From the NCBI GenBank assembly GCA_031472005.1, contig PZJY01000011.1:1426001-1490000 (forward strand): a DNA stretch of 64,000 bases, read 5' to 3'. The notes below the pieces were generated by a model. It ran no database searches, was not told where the DNA came from, and saw only the letters and a program-made list of their open reading frames with translations. The position numbers were made by a program, and so were the translations under genes. The DNA is from Tetracladium setigerum. Taxonomy: Eukaryota > Ascomycota > Leotiomycetes > Helotiales. Shown here piece by piece: positions 45,821-57,044 of the stretch (the stretch's first letter is position 1; every line of letters starts with the position of its first letter).

Positions 45821-47367
45821 TTAGTACACATACTTGAAATCCAAATTATCCTCTCCAATGTTGCTCTTCCTATCATCCTCCCTTTCACCACGTCGGATCT
45901 GATCCTTCTTCCGATTTTGAATCTTGTAGTAGATGATCTGGATGGCAATAAGGATCATGCAAATGATAGCAGAGACAAGCGAACTCCAATGTCCCAACAT
46001 GTACGGTGCCTTTCGGTAGACCTGCGGGGCAACAATGCCTGCCACATTTCCTACCGCCTGTGAGATACCAAGGGCGGTGGCACGTCGGTAGTGAGGAGCA
46101 GTGTTGTTAACAATCCAGGTTTCGTTGAGTCCCGGACCGCAGTAGAGTGGAATTGCAATCATGAATACGGCGAAATACTTGATGGAATTGTTCTTCACGG
46201 AGATCAAGATTGCGTAACCGATGATGGCAAAGATGTCCAGGAAGAACAAACATGTTCCACGAAGACCCCATTTGTCGCCAATTGTGGCAGCTGCGAAGAA
46301 AGAGATACCACCAAGAAGGTAGACGGGAACACTCAGGTATTGAGCTTGTAAAGCTGTGTAGCCGAGACCATTTCGGAGAATGGAAGGGAGGAAAGTACTG
46401 AATCCGTACAGGATGATGTCTTGGAAAAATTGAATCAAGGCACTATATTCATCAGCTTGATTCTGCCACGCTCTGACGAATTTCCTTACCCAGTGTATAC
46501 TCTCCACTCCTTTAGAGCAGATCTGACTTGAGACCACTCAAGTTTCTCGGTTCCCATGTACTCAAGACGTTGAAGTTCGCGCATTTCCATTGCCTCGGCT
46601 TCCTCTGGAGTCCACCATTTTGCTTTGGCGGGATACTCTGGCAGACCATACCAAGCCCAAGGAAGCACGAGAAGCGAAAACAATCCCTCGACAATATACA
46701 GCCAGCTCCAGGCGCGAAGCCCGCCGGCTTCTCCGATCTTGGTGATACCAGTTGCAAGAAGACCTCCAAACATTCCAGAGAACGAAGTGGCTGCAAAAAG
46801 ATAGGCGAATCGAAGACCTTGCTCTTGTCGGTTGTAGACCATGGTGATGTAGAGACTGATGCAAGGAAAGAAACCAGCTTCGCAGAGCCCAAGAATCAAT
46901 CGGCAAGCCAGAAGAGCTCCCCAAGAGCGAACAAAAGCAGTTCCAATAGTGACGATTGACCAAGCTCCAGCCATGATGGTAATGGCACGATGAGTCTTTA
47001 GCTTTCTGAGGGCCAGTACGAGAGGAAACATTGCGGCAACATAAGTGGCAAAGAAGACGCTGACAGCTGTACTGTATTGAGAACCACTCAATTTGAGCTG
47101 ATCGGTGAGACCTGCAATTGCTGCATTGCCGATATTGCTGCGATCTAAGTAGGATAGAAAATAGAGGGCGCAAAATAATGGTGCAAGTCGTGTGTCCAGT
47201 TTTCGGAGGATTCTCTTTTGCAGAATGGGGTCGAGATGGACGGATGAAACGCGTCCTTCACTGCTTGTGTCCTGCTCGCCAAACTTCTCTGTAGAAGTTG
47301 TTTTGCTGTCGACAACATTATGGTCTTGGTCGATGACGGTCTTGTGGTCTTGGGTAATGGTCGACAT
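45821..47367 (-). CDS. MFS transporter, anion:cation symporter (Dal5/Tna1-like) family
   Basis: Exons 46490-47367 and 45821-46442 with a 47-nt intron (GTAAGG), 499 residues. After a hydrophilic N-terminus come about twelve helices. Family marks are LDTRLAPLFCALYFLSYLDR, the SNIGNAAIAGL that follows it, CRLILGLCEAGFFPCISLYI and SWLYIVEGLFSLLV. The C-terminus is charged (QNRKKDQIRRGERED). ACS members carry allantoate, nicotinate, pantothenate, biotin and small peptides, all organic anions, so a glutamate- or oxoproline-like acid is a reasonable but unproven substrate. It is divergent from the Zn2Cys6 gene across 1.2 kb that holds the shared element at 47799. The ATG at 47367 was chosen because the upstream in-frame codons lie in the leader. 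Confidence 0.88.
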
Positions 47368-47798
47368 GTTTACTATACTCAGATGTGAGCAACGACAGAA
47401 AATGAAATGAGTGCTCAATTGGGATTTGCATACCAACGTTTGTTGAGAATGTATTGTTATCGTGGAGTCAGTCTAATTGATCAGTAGTCTATGTCATCTT
47501 CTTATAGATCACAAGAGCAAAGTGTTTGATGTTATGAATATCTGGGGTACATGGAGATTATGCTCAGGTGCTCCGATAAGGTTTGTCCAGGTTCGTGTGA
47601 ATGACCCCAGAATTCATTGCCGAAAGACTGTTAGTCAGGCACAACAAGAAATCGGAAGATCAAGTCCGCGCAGTCTCACAGATAAGTTATCAATTTATGG
47701 CGAGCAACGATACCCCTAAGATCATAGCTTTCACCATTTGACGGGGATTAACGAGTCATGTCCATTCTTAGAGCGGGCGCCCCAGTGATTTAAGAAGG

Positions 47799-47813
47799 CG
47801 GACGTGGAAGTCC
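47799..47813 (+). promoter_or_regulatory. CGG-N4-GGAAGTCC element (copy 2)
   Basis: Here N4 is ACGT. It is 432 bp upstream of the transporter start and about 790 bp upstream of the regulator start. A CCG follows 3 bases downstream of the element. Confidence 0.6.
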
Positions 47814-48604
47814 ATCCGTTGAAGGATCACAATAGATATCTATTTCGACCAATCACAGAAATTCACGAACTATGAGACTGTCCCGTGTTATCGGGAACTG
47901 ATGTGGTTGATATCCTCTCGTAAATATACTTGGCTCATAATTACGGTGACGAGTTCTCATTTTATCATTTCTCGTGAGCTCAAAATTAACTTGCAAACCT
48001 AAATATATATTTCAAGCTATCTTACGGTGGCAGTACTCCAGCTGCTCATGTCTCATCGAAACTCACGAATTATATTGTACACAAAACACCCGTTCTATGC
48101 GTCTTGAGGTGTTACTGTTGGAACCGACCTGACACCCTATGGAAGTGGCTTCTTCCTTCTGTAATTAGGACCCCCCGGTAATTGAAGACTTTGATTTCTA
48201 CTATTTTCTCATATTATTTCACCACAATGTACAACTTTCATGTTGCTAATACCTAATGTGAGTGGGTTTCATGCGGGATGTAGGCTAAGCGGTTCACATT
48301 GGTGACATTGCAAAACCATGGAGAATAAAAGAATATAGTTCAATAGGATACCTTTTTGAGGTACAATCGAAGTTAGATTACTCGATTTGCTATTTGAGTG
48401 TATGTTCATATGATTGTATATCTTCTTGAGGATAAAGAGACTCTGGTGGTCAGTAAGGAAAACTCAATCACGTGACTGTACGGACCACTGCAGAAACCAA
48501 ACATCCCTCCTCTCCAGTAGATGTATCTCCACCCGCCCATTCCAAAGTGTTGAGAAGATCGAAACCTGGTAAATCTAGCCTCACTGCTAAAGCTGTCCCA
48601 ATTG

Positions 48605-50742
48605 ATGCAGATGGAGAGTGACAACGGACTTGGGCGTTCTGACCTCAACAGCATATCGTAGGTGTTCCCACGGCAAATTCCAAAATCCCCATGCTTGAGA
48701 CTTTCACCTTCTGACAAGACGCATAGATGCGAACGTTGTCGCAGACGTAAGGTCAGCAAGATATTTATTGGATTTTTTTAAAGTCTTCCACCATACAACT
48801 GCTTATCTGGTGCAATCATAGATCAAGTGTGATCGACAGAGTCCTTGTTCCAAGTGTCTGCAAGCCGAGGTAGAGTGTTTACTCCCTCGAGGAGGAGAGA
48901 GGCAAAGGTAAGAGAACCCCCCTAGGTTACCAACCCATGTTCTAATTATGGGACAGACCTGCCTCACGGCAACATGTCCAGGCGCTCCAAAACAAGATAT
49001 CCTCTTTGGAGTCTCTAGTACAGCGATTAACTGCGAGTAACACTACGCCGGGCGGACTTGATTTGCTTGCCAACACAGCTGTTAATGCTCAAAATCAGAA
49101 CGAGCAATTGACAATCGCTATTGGTCCAAATTCTTCATCTCCGACGTCCACTGCTTCGGGCGATTTGGTGTCCTGTCGAGCTCGCGAAGGTCGAATGAGA
49201 AAATTGACTACTCGTAAGGCTACGCAATTCTACGGAGGCACAAGTCTTTTCGAAATTCAGCTCTCTAACAACAGTTCATTCTCTCGTAGAAATCACCTGC
49301 AATCTCCTGTGTCTTCAGAGGTTGGCCAAGGCGCTGGCTTTGGGCATTCGCCTAATGGTGAAACATGTCGTGAGCTGATGGGGATGTTCTTCAAAGACCT
49401 GTACCAGTACAACATGTGCATCTACCGAGAGTATTTTCTACGAGACTTTGCTGCCGGTGGAGGTCCGTATTATTCTGATATGCTGATGCTTTCTCTATGC
49501 GCTACCGCCGCTTTGGTTTCGCCAAACACATCCCACCGGGCATTGTCGGCCTCTTTCGCTAAGGAAGCAACAAGATTATTATATGAATCACTGGAACTAC
49601 CAGAGCTCACCACTTTGCAGTCACTCGTGATTCTCGGCCAGATGGAAATTGGACAGGGAAAAGGGTCAAAAGGCTGGCTTTTCTGTGGTATGGCTTGCAG
49701 ACTGGTGCATGAGATGGGTCTACATTCAGATCCAAACAATTGGATCGTTGCTGCTGAATCTGCGGTGGATCGGGAGATCTTACGGCGAGTATACTGGGCC
49801 GTTTTTATCATTGATAAACAACTCAGTCTCTATTTTGGCCGACCACCAGCTTTGTATCCTCATGAAGCGGACGTTCGAAATACCATCAGGATACCTTACC
49901 CTCCGGAGTGGGAGAGTCTTCTTGATACGTACGTGTGTGCAGGGACGTCGGCAAAAGCTTTTGAAGATGGTGTTTGCACTATTGGATCCTTCATTCACCA
50001 GGCCGAGCTCGCTAAGATATTCCACTCCATAATTGTTGACATCTACGAAAATCGTTACCGGAAGCTTGACAAATCAGTCATCGAATCAACAGCAAATAGT
50101 ATTCATAACTCTTTAGCGAAATGGCTGGCCATGCTTCCCCAAAAGCTACATTGGAATCAGTGGACGGTCGAACGGGTCCCTCCATACGTCCTTCATCTGC
50201 ATATGCTCTTCCACACGGGAATGATAATATTGCATCGGCCTCCTCGCCAAAACCTGGATGAGGAAGCGGCAAGAATGGGAGATGACGTTGAAATCTGCTA
50301 TCAATCCTTAAATGCGATCATTCGATTGATCCAATGCTACGGTAAACATTACCGGTTCGAGCTGCTCCCTCTGGACTTTGTTCACACTCTATCAGCCGCC
50401 GCTGGAGTTGTCATGATGAAAAGACATCTAGAAAAATCAAATTGGACGGACAGAGATATTTCGAAGCCACTCAATCACATCCTAGAGATTATGGCAGTCA
50501 TCGAGGTAGTTTGGCCCTGCATCACAGAGATAAAAGAAGGAATCTTGTCAACTTTGAACAACGTGGAAGAAAATGGACAACAACAATTGTTCAGTAATCC
50601 AGACTTTGATTTGATGGGAGTCCTTGAATACGGACCTGGTTGGATGCCAAACACGTGGTATACCGAAGCAGACGGCAGTCCCTCAGGCCTCGGCTTCCTC
50701 GTCACAGAAGACTTCCTCAACGGCAACATATCAATGACATAG
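48605..50742 (+). CDS. Zn2Cys6 transcription factor with fungal-specific middle domain
   Basis: Proposed exons: 48605-48657, 48700-48751, 48822-48907 and 48957-50742, 658 residues. The binuclear zinc cluster is CERCRRRK joined to IKCDRQSPCSKCLQAEVEC across an intron, giving C-x2-C-x6-C-x5-C-x2-C-x6-C. An LQNKISSLESLVQRL coiled coil for dimerisation follows at once. The long C-terminal part contains the regulatory domain with VILGQMEIGQGKGSKGW, CRLVHEMGLH and YFGRPPALYPHEADV. The first intron (42 nt) and the GTCAGC donor after RRRK are unusual, so the first 35 codons are less certain; 48611 is an alternative start. Its place in the middle of the cluster suggests pathway control. Its stop is only 17 bp from that of the convergent dehydratase gene. 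Confidence 0.85.
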
Positions 50743-50759
50743 GCCACTCCCTTGGCCCT

Positions 50760-51949
50760 CTAATTTACGCTGAAATTGAGAGTCGATTTCAGCTCCTGAA
50801 AGATCTCAGGTGTCGTGTTACCACCCGAGAAAACAACGCCAATATTCCATCCTTTCTCCGGACTTCTCCTGTACCTCTCTCTGAACTCGGCATTGAATAG
50901 CACGACTGCCAGCGGTACACATCCACTAGGTTCTACCAAAATATCCAGCTCCTCGTGTATGATTACCATCGCCATGATGATTTCCTCTTCTGCGACGCTA
51001 AAGATATCTTCAACTTTAGAGCTATCACTGACGATCCCCAATTGAGCTCACCAACTGGTGTACGTAGCCCATCTGCAATCGTCGAAGAAGCCACCTTTGG
51101 AATGCGCTCGTTCTCGCGTAATCCTCTCATTGCATCGTCAGCACCTTGAAAAGAAGGCTCTGCCCCGAAGACTTTTGTTCCAGGTTTATCGGCAAACCAC
51201 GTAGCGATACCTCCAAGAAGTCCTCCCCCACCAATTGGTGCGATTACTGCATCTAAGACCGATGAAGCTTCTGGCAGCTGTTGTCGAAATTGTTCTTCCA
51301 GCTCCAGTGCGCAAGTTCCCTGTCCGAGAATGATATCCGGATGTGCGTATGGCGGAATGAATATACGGCCGTCTCGTGACTGTTCATCCACCGCTGCCAT
51401 CTTCTCTTCATTCGAGGTACCGCAGAATACTATTTTGCCCTTTTTGCTCCCACCTCCGCTCTCATTCAGTTCTTCGACCTCGAGGATTTTCGCAACACCC
51501 GCGATCTTACTCGTGGTGCTTGATTTGGGCATAACGATGACTGCTGGAGCGCCGAATGTCACCGCTGCCAAAGCAAGTCCTTGGGCATGATTACCAGAAG
51601 ACGCGGTTGTAACACCACGGCGTTTTATCTCTTCTAATCCCTGTGCTTGAATGAGGCTATGTAGTGCGTAGAAAGCTCCTCGAGCTTTGAAGGCGCCGGT
51701 TCTTTGCAGATTCTCACATTTGAAGAACAGATTGAATTTTGGCGAAACAGGATTTGATTTGGCGTCTTCAACCTGTGAACCTCGAAGTTTTGATTTATCT
51801 AAGTAAAATCTGGGATTGGAGGATGATGCAATGTGATTGAGCCTTTCTGATGTCAGTAGGGGCGTTTGGCTGATGTATTCATCAATATTTTGGCGTGCCG
51901 AAGTGATCGAAGCCGCCGTCAGAGGCGCGCATACTGATTGATCTGCCAT
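50760..51949 (-). CDS. PLP-dependent Ser/Thr dehydratase or serine racemase-like enzyme; one apparent -1 frameshift
   Basis: Intronless, 396 residues once one base is added. It is a fold-type II PLP enzyme: NLQRTGAFKARGA holds the Schiff-base Lys, TTASSGNHAQGLALAAV binds substrate, and IAPIGGGGLLGGIATW is the phosphate-binding loop. VEPSGCVPLAVVLF and the final GVVFSGGNT complete the fold. There is no C-terminal ACT domain, so it is closer to catabolic dehydratase/serine racemase than to biosynthetic Ilv1. Such enzymes release 2-aminoacrylate or related enamines. The frame breaks at a four-base run 51036-51039 (G on the coding strand) with conserved sequence on both sides; I infer an assembly error. 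Which amino acid it acts on, and whether it racemises, is open. Confidence 0.82.
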
Positions 51950-52091
51950 TGTGTTTATTGTTTTGGACAGTTAAGATATTTCGGCCGATTTGCGAAAGTT
52001 TGGCGTTTCTTGAACAGTTCTAGCGTTAGAATGCATTTAATTATGCTCTGTTATAATCTAAAAGACAAATATTCGAGTTTATGGCTGGCAT

Positions 52092-52106
52092 CGGAGACGG
52101 AAGTCC
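52092..52106 (+). promoter_or_regulatory. CGG-N4-GGAAGTCC element (copy 3)
   Basis: Here N4 is AGAC. It is 143 bp upstream of the dehydratase start and 498 bp upstream of the RidA start, in their shared promoter. Confidence 0.6.
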
Positions 52107-52121
52107 TTGAGCGCATTTGCT

Positions 52122-52131
52122 CTCCGTCGGA
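52122..52131 (+). promoter_or_regulatory. CTCCGTCGGA element (copy 2)
   Basis: Identical to the 10-mer at 43956. It lies 15 bp downstream of the CGG-N4-GGAAGTCC copy, and further CGG triplets (GACGGACTGAGCGGAG) follow within 35 bp. Confidence 0.4.
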
Positions 52132-52603
52132 CTGAATCGTGTCGACGGACTGAGCGGAGAATGGAACCTTATGAAATCGTATCAATAATTGACAGATGGT
52201 TTAGTCTGCTTTAGGTAAGTCAGAATTCACCTAGTACTGTAAATATCTGTAGATAACTAATGTCAGAACGTGAAGTAAAAGAAATCCACTTGATCCTCAA
52301 GGTACAGTATCTCCATGACCAATTCAAACTAGCATCATACACATAGACACACCATGTACCTACCAACCGATCACAGTAACCCCCTTTCAGATCTTAGTGC
52401 TATATCAAGGATCTTGATCCTCCAAATAAGCTAGAACTTTTCCATCTTCCAACGGACTTCCTCCTCCATTTCCTCAAAAGCCAACCCCAACCCCAATCCC
52501 GGCATTCCTAGATCATCAAAACGAAAAATTTCGCCAAAGCAACCCTTCACCACATACAGTCCCTATCTATTTCCAGACACCCACACAAACAAACACAAAC
52601 ACC

Positions 52604-53314
52604 ATGTCAAAACGCGCAATCTATACCGACAAAGCCCCCAAGCCACGTCCAGTTTACAACCAAGCCATCGTAGCTAACGGTGTCGTTTACTGCTCGGGAC
52701 AGTTGCCAAAGGATCTCAGCGGGAAGATTGTGGAAGGAAGTGTACAGGATAGAGCGGTACGTATATATCTCAAATCATGTCGTTCTTCTTATTGTCTCAA
52801 ATCCTTTACCTCTTCCCGTGCTATAGGTCGTCAACATATTTCCTCCCCAGTTTTCTTTTTTGTCCTTCTCTATCTTTAATAAAGTAGTTGTAAAACTAAT
52901 ATATTATATCACTACAGCACCAATGCATCGCCAACCTCAGCGCCGTCCTCGAAGCAGCCGGTTCCAGTCTCGACAAAGTCGTCGAGGTGAATGTATTCCT
53001 AGCTGACATGGGAGATTTCGTCAAGGTGAATGAGGTTTATGAGCAGTACTTTGGAGATGTGAAACCTGCTAGGACGTAAGTGACTAAGTACTTCTCTCTG
53101 TGTTTGCATCTTATCTTTCAATTCCTCGAGACTCTTTCTAGTTTAATTTTGGTGTTTTTTTTCTCTGGTGGAGAAGTGGTGCAAAGAGGGATTTGCGCAG
53201 TAGACAAAGGGGGTTATGACTTGTAGCTAATGGAGTGAGTTTGTTAGATGTGTGGCTGTAAAGACGTTACCAGATAACACAGATGTGGAGATGAAGTGTA
53301 TTGCCATATTATAG
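52604..53314 (+). CDS. RidA/YjgF-family imine deaminase
   Basis: Exons 52604-52756, 52918-53075 and 53248-53314, 125 residues, the standard size. RidA hydrolyses reactive enamines and imines such as 2-aminoacrylate released by PLP dehydratases. Landmarks are YNQAIVANGVVYCSGQLP, the central NLSAVLEAAGSSLDKVVEVN, VYEQYFGDVKPART (with the Arg that binds the substrate carboxylate) and the end VEMKCIAIL. All splice phases agree. It is divergent from the PLP enzyme gene, whose product would generate RidA substrates, a functional pairing known from other organisms. No mitochondrial leader is seen. Confidence 0.93.
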
Positions 53315-54321
53315 ATACATACTTCGGGAGTCAAGAAAAAATAGTTACACACTGCCACACTGCCACACAACCTGCGGCTATCCATTTCCATTCTCGAAAT
53401 TCTCCTCACCATCTCCAATAATCAAGAATACACAAGATAAATGAAAAGAAAGAAAGGGGAGGGAGGGGGAATTCTCTTCTTATCTACCTGTCTTACCCTT
53501 GTGTCTTTTCTCAATATTTGAGGTTATAAGTGTGGGCGTGGAGTAACGTACAATATAATCTTCTTACCTGCAACTAGTTTGTCAATAACGTGCAGAAAAA
53601 AAAGAAAAAGTCGAAAAGTCGAAAAATCGAAAGAGCGACAGGTGAGATACACGTGACTAATAAGCCACTATACTACAGACACCTACAAAGGAAAACCTGA
53701 GCGTTTTTCGGTATCGTAATGTTAAACGGGAAGGGAGAATTCCCTTGCACCTCGTAACCCGAATCACTATGCGATACAGTATACCAATGGAATATTGCCA
53801 ATCAACAAGCATGTCACATCACTCCTTCCATTTCAGTCACATTTTCTCCCTCCTACTGTGCAAAGGCAAGAAATGTTATCTGGTATTAGCATCTTTTCAT
53901 GTTCTTCGAAAGAAAGAAAAAAAGTGCTACCAAATCATCATGATGTGATGATGCCATGCAAATCCGACTCACTCCATTCCATGTTCATCCATCCCATCCC
54001 ATCCATCCATCCATGATTTTGATTATTTTCAAATCCCGCCCCCCTCGCAGCCAGCTATGCTCATCAATCAAATAAAAGACTAACTTTTCTTTCTCGCTCT
54101 CTTCTGAAGTAGTCAACCATTGAAAAACACCGGAAGCCCCGCGAAAAAAAGGTAAAGGAAAAATTATCAAATCGTGGTTGTGTGGTTTGTTGTTACAATG
54201 CAAATATGAACGCTCGCTCCAGGGCTTTCCGAATTGATTTTTCAATGCTGCTGTCAAGAAAAAAAGGAAGAAAAGGCTGGCCGTGGGGAAAAATTACACT
54301 GTATCGATGGTAGAGAGGCGT
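53315..54321. other. Convergent 3' spacer
   Basis: Between RidA and the YAG7-like gene, with A/G-rich runs (53430-53470, 53590-53640) and ATCC units at 53990-54015. No gene seen. Confidence 0.45.
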
Positions 54322-55938
54322 TTAGGCATCGGTTTCTGGGCGACCACCTCGTCCTCCTCTGCCTCCACGTCCTCCTCGGCCGCGACCGTCGCCTCGGTAG
54401 TTGCCACGTCCGCGACCTTCGCCACGTCCACGATATCCTCCTCGAGGGCCGCCTTGACCTTGTCCTTGTGGACGTGGGCCACGGTTACGTTGGACTTCGT
54501 GGAAGCCATCGTTGTTGTTGGCAGCTGGAGTAGGCTTCTGGAGAGAAAGTCAATATGGTATAAATTGTATTGTAGAGAAAAGACTCACTTGGCCAGGGCT
54601 GTCTGGTTGGTCATCTGCCCAGCTCTGAGTGTTGGCGGGAGCAGCAGGAGTAGCAGTCAAACCAGTATCGGTCTCGGCAGCATCACGAGGAACCTCAACC
54701 CACTCTTGAGAAGTAGAGAGATCATTGGAATTATCCCAGTTTGCCTCGGCAGCGGCGTTGGCAGCACCGTCACCAAAGCCAGAGTTTTGAGGAATACCTT
54801 GGGGCTCGGTAGATTCATGACCGTTGGCACCAGCAGTGGTAGCTGAACCGGCATCAATCTCAGTAAGGCCAGCGTTGGCGATAGTAGGATCACTCTGAAC
54901 TGGAACCTCCTCAGACTCAGACTTATCACTTGTCTCGGCATCCAAAGTCTCCTCGCTGACTGGCTCAGCAACTTCCTCTGATGGGACTGGGACCTGGTCG
55001 AGAGCCAACTTCTTGAGATCGCCAACTAGTTCTGGAATTAGCAGGTTTCAAACGGAGCCATATAAGAACTTACAGGTGATAGAAGTAGCTTGACCATCTA
55101 CCATGCTGATTGTGTCGTCAGAGCCGTGGATAAGGCTGAGCATAGCAGAGACAGCGCTGGAGTTACCGGCGTAGACAGATGCAAGAAGTCCCTCAAGTGC
55201 CTTGTTCTCCTCAAGCTCGGCATTCTCCTCCTCGCCTCGTCGAATAGCAGCCAGACGCAAGAATTGAGAGATAATAAGAAGGCTCTGTTCTTGTTCCTTG
55301 ACGGCAGCAGCACGAGACTCTGATTTGGCAGATGCAACAGCTTCCTCCAATTCCTTGGTTGCACGCTCGGTATAGGTCTTCTCCAACTCAGCCTTCTCAG
55401 ATTGTGCCTTTGACTTGTATTCCTGGTCGAACTTTATGTATTGTGCAACCTGCTCCTCCAATTGTGCCAAAGATGCAAGCAGAGCGGGCTTCTTCAGGAC
55501 CTGGGCCTTCTGATCGGCGTTGATCTTTCGGGAGGAAACCAACTCGTCGAGGGTCTTACCGGCATTGTCAGCGAGAATGCCGTCGATCTTGGAGGCGTTG
55601 GTCTAGACGATGATTAGCTTTGATTGTGTGGATGGGTTGTTTCGACTCACGATCTTCTTGTTAACATTACGGATGCTCCTGATTGACTGTTAGATCTGCG
55701 AGTAGGGATAATATGCAGCTGAAAAGACTGCAGACTAGGACTCGACTTACTTGTACAGCTCCTTGATGTATGGACTCTCGTAGGCACCGTCTCCGTTGTT
55801 ATTGTCAGATGGATTGTTGGATGCAGCAACCTCTGGCACGGCGGCAGGACTCTCGACAGACTCAGACTTTGCCTTCTTCTTCTTCGCAGACTTGGACTCC
55901 AGCTTGACTGCTGGGTTTTGGGTGAGGGAAGCAGCCAT
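54322..55938 (-). CDS. YAG7-like RGG-box protein
   Basis: Five exons: 55751-55938, 55651-55678, 55074-55602, 54589-55025 and 54322-54537, 465 residues. A Lys-rich start (SAKKKKAKSESVES) is followed by ESPYIKELYK, then SIRNVNKKI encoded by a 28-nt exon. Next is a helical part with SSRKINADQKAQVLKKPALL and a Glu/Lys coiled coil, matching the YAG7-like dimerisation domain. The middle is acidic and low in order. The C-terminus is a Gly-Arg-rich RGG tract ending in Pro-Glu-Thr-Asp-Ala, suggesting RNA binding. At the exon 3/4 join the first possible acceptor (AG at 55033-55032) would create a stop; the next AG, six bases on, keeps the frame and was used. Function in the family is poorly known. Confidence 0.82.
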
Positions 55939-56641
55939 TGTGATGGTTTTGGACAGGAAGAGTGTTTTTGCGGATGGGAGATGAGTCTTAAATTTAAGAC
56001 TCTCGTTGTAGCGTCAAAGGATAGATGCGATACCAGAAAGCAGTGATTGCAAGTGTTTATATTTGGAGATCGAAGATGGAAGGGTTTTGGGAGATCAATT
56101 TGAGATTGGAGGTTTGGGTTGTTGTTGTGAAGACGAAGGGGAGGTGTTGGAATTATTTCTCGTCACTTTCAGGCAAACCTTGTCGGGCCAGGCTAAGCGA
56201 AGTCGGGAGAAGCTGAAGGAAGCTCCCCCAAAATCAAAGGTGAAATGAAGGCAGACAGAGGGAAATTGCGTGTTGATATTTGCATAGTTTTACTAGACTT
56301 CAATATTAGAATTTTATTAGACTACTGAGTCTTTTCATTGTGGTGTAGACAGCTATTGAGGTTTTGATCTCCATTTTCCATGGGTAGACTGACCCTGGCT
56401 GCATCACAGCCTTGTCCAGCACTTCCATTGTCTAAAATCGACCTGCTTTAACTGTACTACCGCAGTTATTCTTGGGATAAATCCCGTGAAGCTGTACAAA
56501 GAGCCTCTCTTTCTACTGGTATTGAGCTTAGTGATGCAGCAAACTACCGCAGCCCCTATTCTGCCTGGTGTAGTCCGAGCGTCGTGCAAGTCTATCTTCC
56601 AGGTATGTTCTGTGTCCAAATCCCTTCCCATCTTTAATCAT
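55939..56641. other. Spacer between CENP-W and YAG7-like genes
   Basis: Promoter of the YAG7-like gene and 3' end of CENP-W. No gene was recognised. Confidence 0.4.
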
Positions 56642-57044
56642 TCAACCCTTGAACTTCGAAAGTGTAGTCTATTATTGTTATAAAATGTCAGCGAACGGCA
56701 TGACACGCCTTAGAATAGAACAAGCGTACCTCTGTGACTTTCTTGACACTCTTTGCGCTGATGCCCCTTTCTCCTGCCTGCTTCGCGTTGATACTGGCCT
56801 CCTTCATCAATCTAGAGTTGGTCAGACGTGTCGGGTGGCAATACCAGTGGGAATTCGATCCTACGATTGGAGAAAGAGTGCATAGTCGAGAAAGATCTGT
56901 AGACCCAGTTAGTTGAGGCTGTCGACGCGTCAGGAGAGCGAAGGCTACCAAAACATCAACGTTCTTGCTCATGTTACGCTTGGAGTGCGCCTTGACAATC
57001 TTCTTGACCGTTGCCCGAGGATATAGCTTTTGCCCTGCTGCCAT
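56642..57044 (-). CDS. Inner-kinetochore histone-fold protein CENP-W
   Basis: Four small exons: 56949-57044, 56865-56896, 56730-56811 and 56642-56668, 78 residues. The joined product has the CENP-W histone fold: KLYPRATVKKIVKAHSK, then KNVDVL joined to IFLDYALFLQ, LMKEASINAKQAGERGIS and SVKKVTE, ending TTLSKFKG. CENP-W pairs with CENP-T to bind DNA in the constitutive centromere network. Unspliced, the frame reads through into nonsense, so this gene is easily mis-annotated. The first donor (GTAGCC) is weak, but the phases of all three introns agree and the protein is continuous only this way. Confidence 0.85.
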
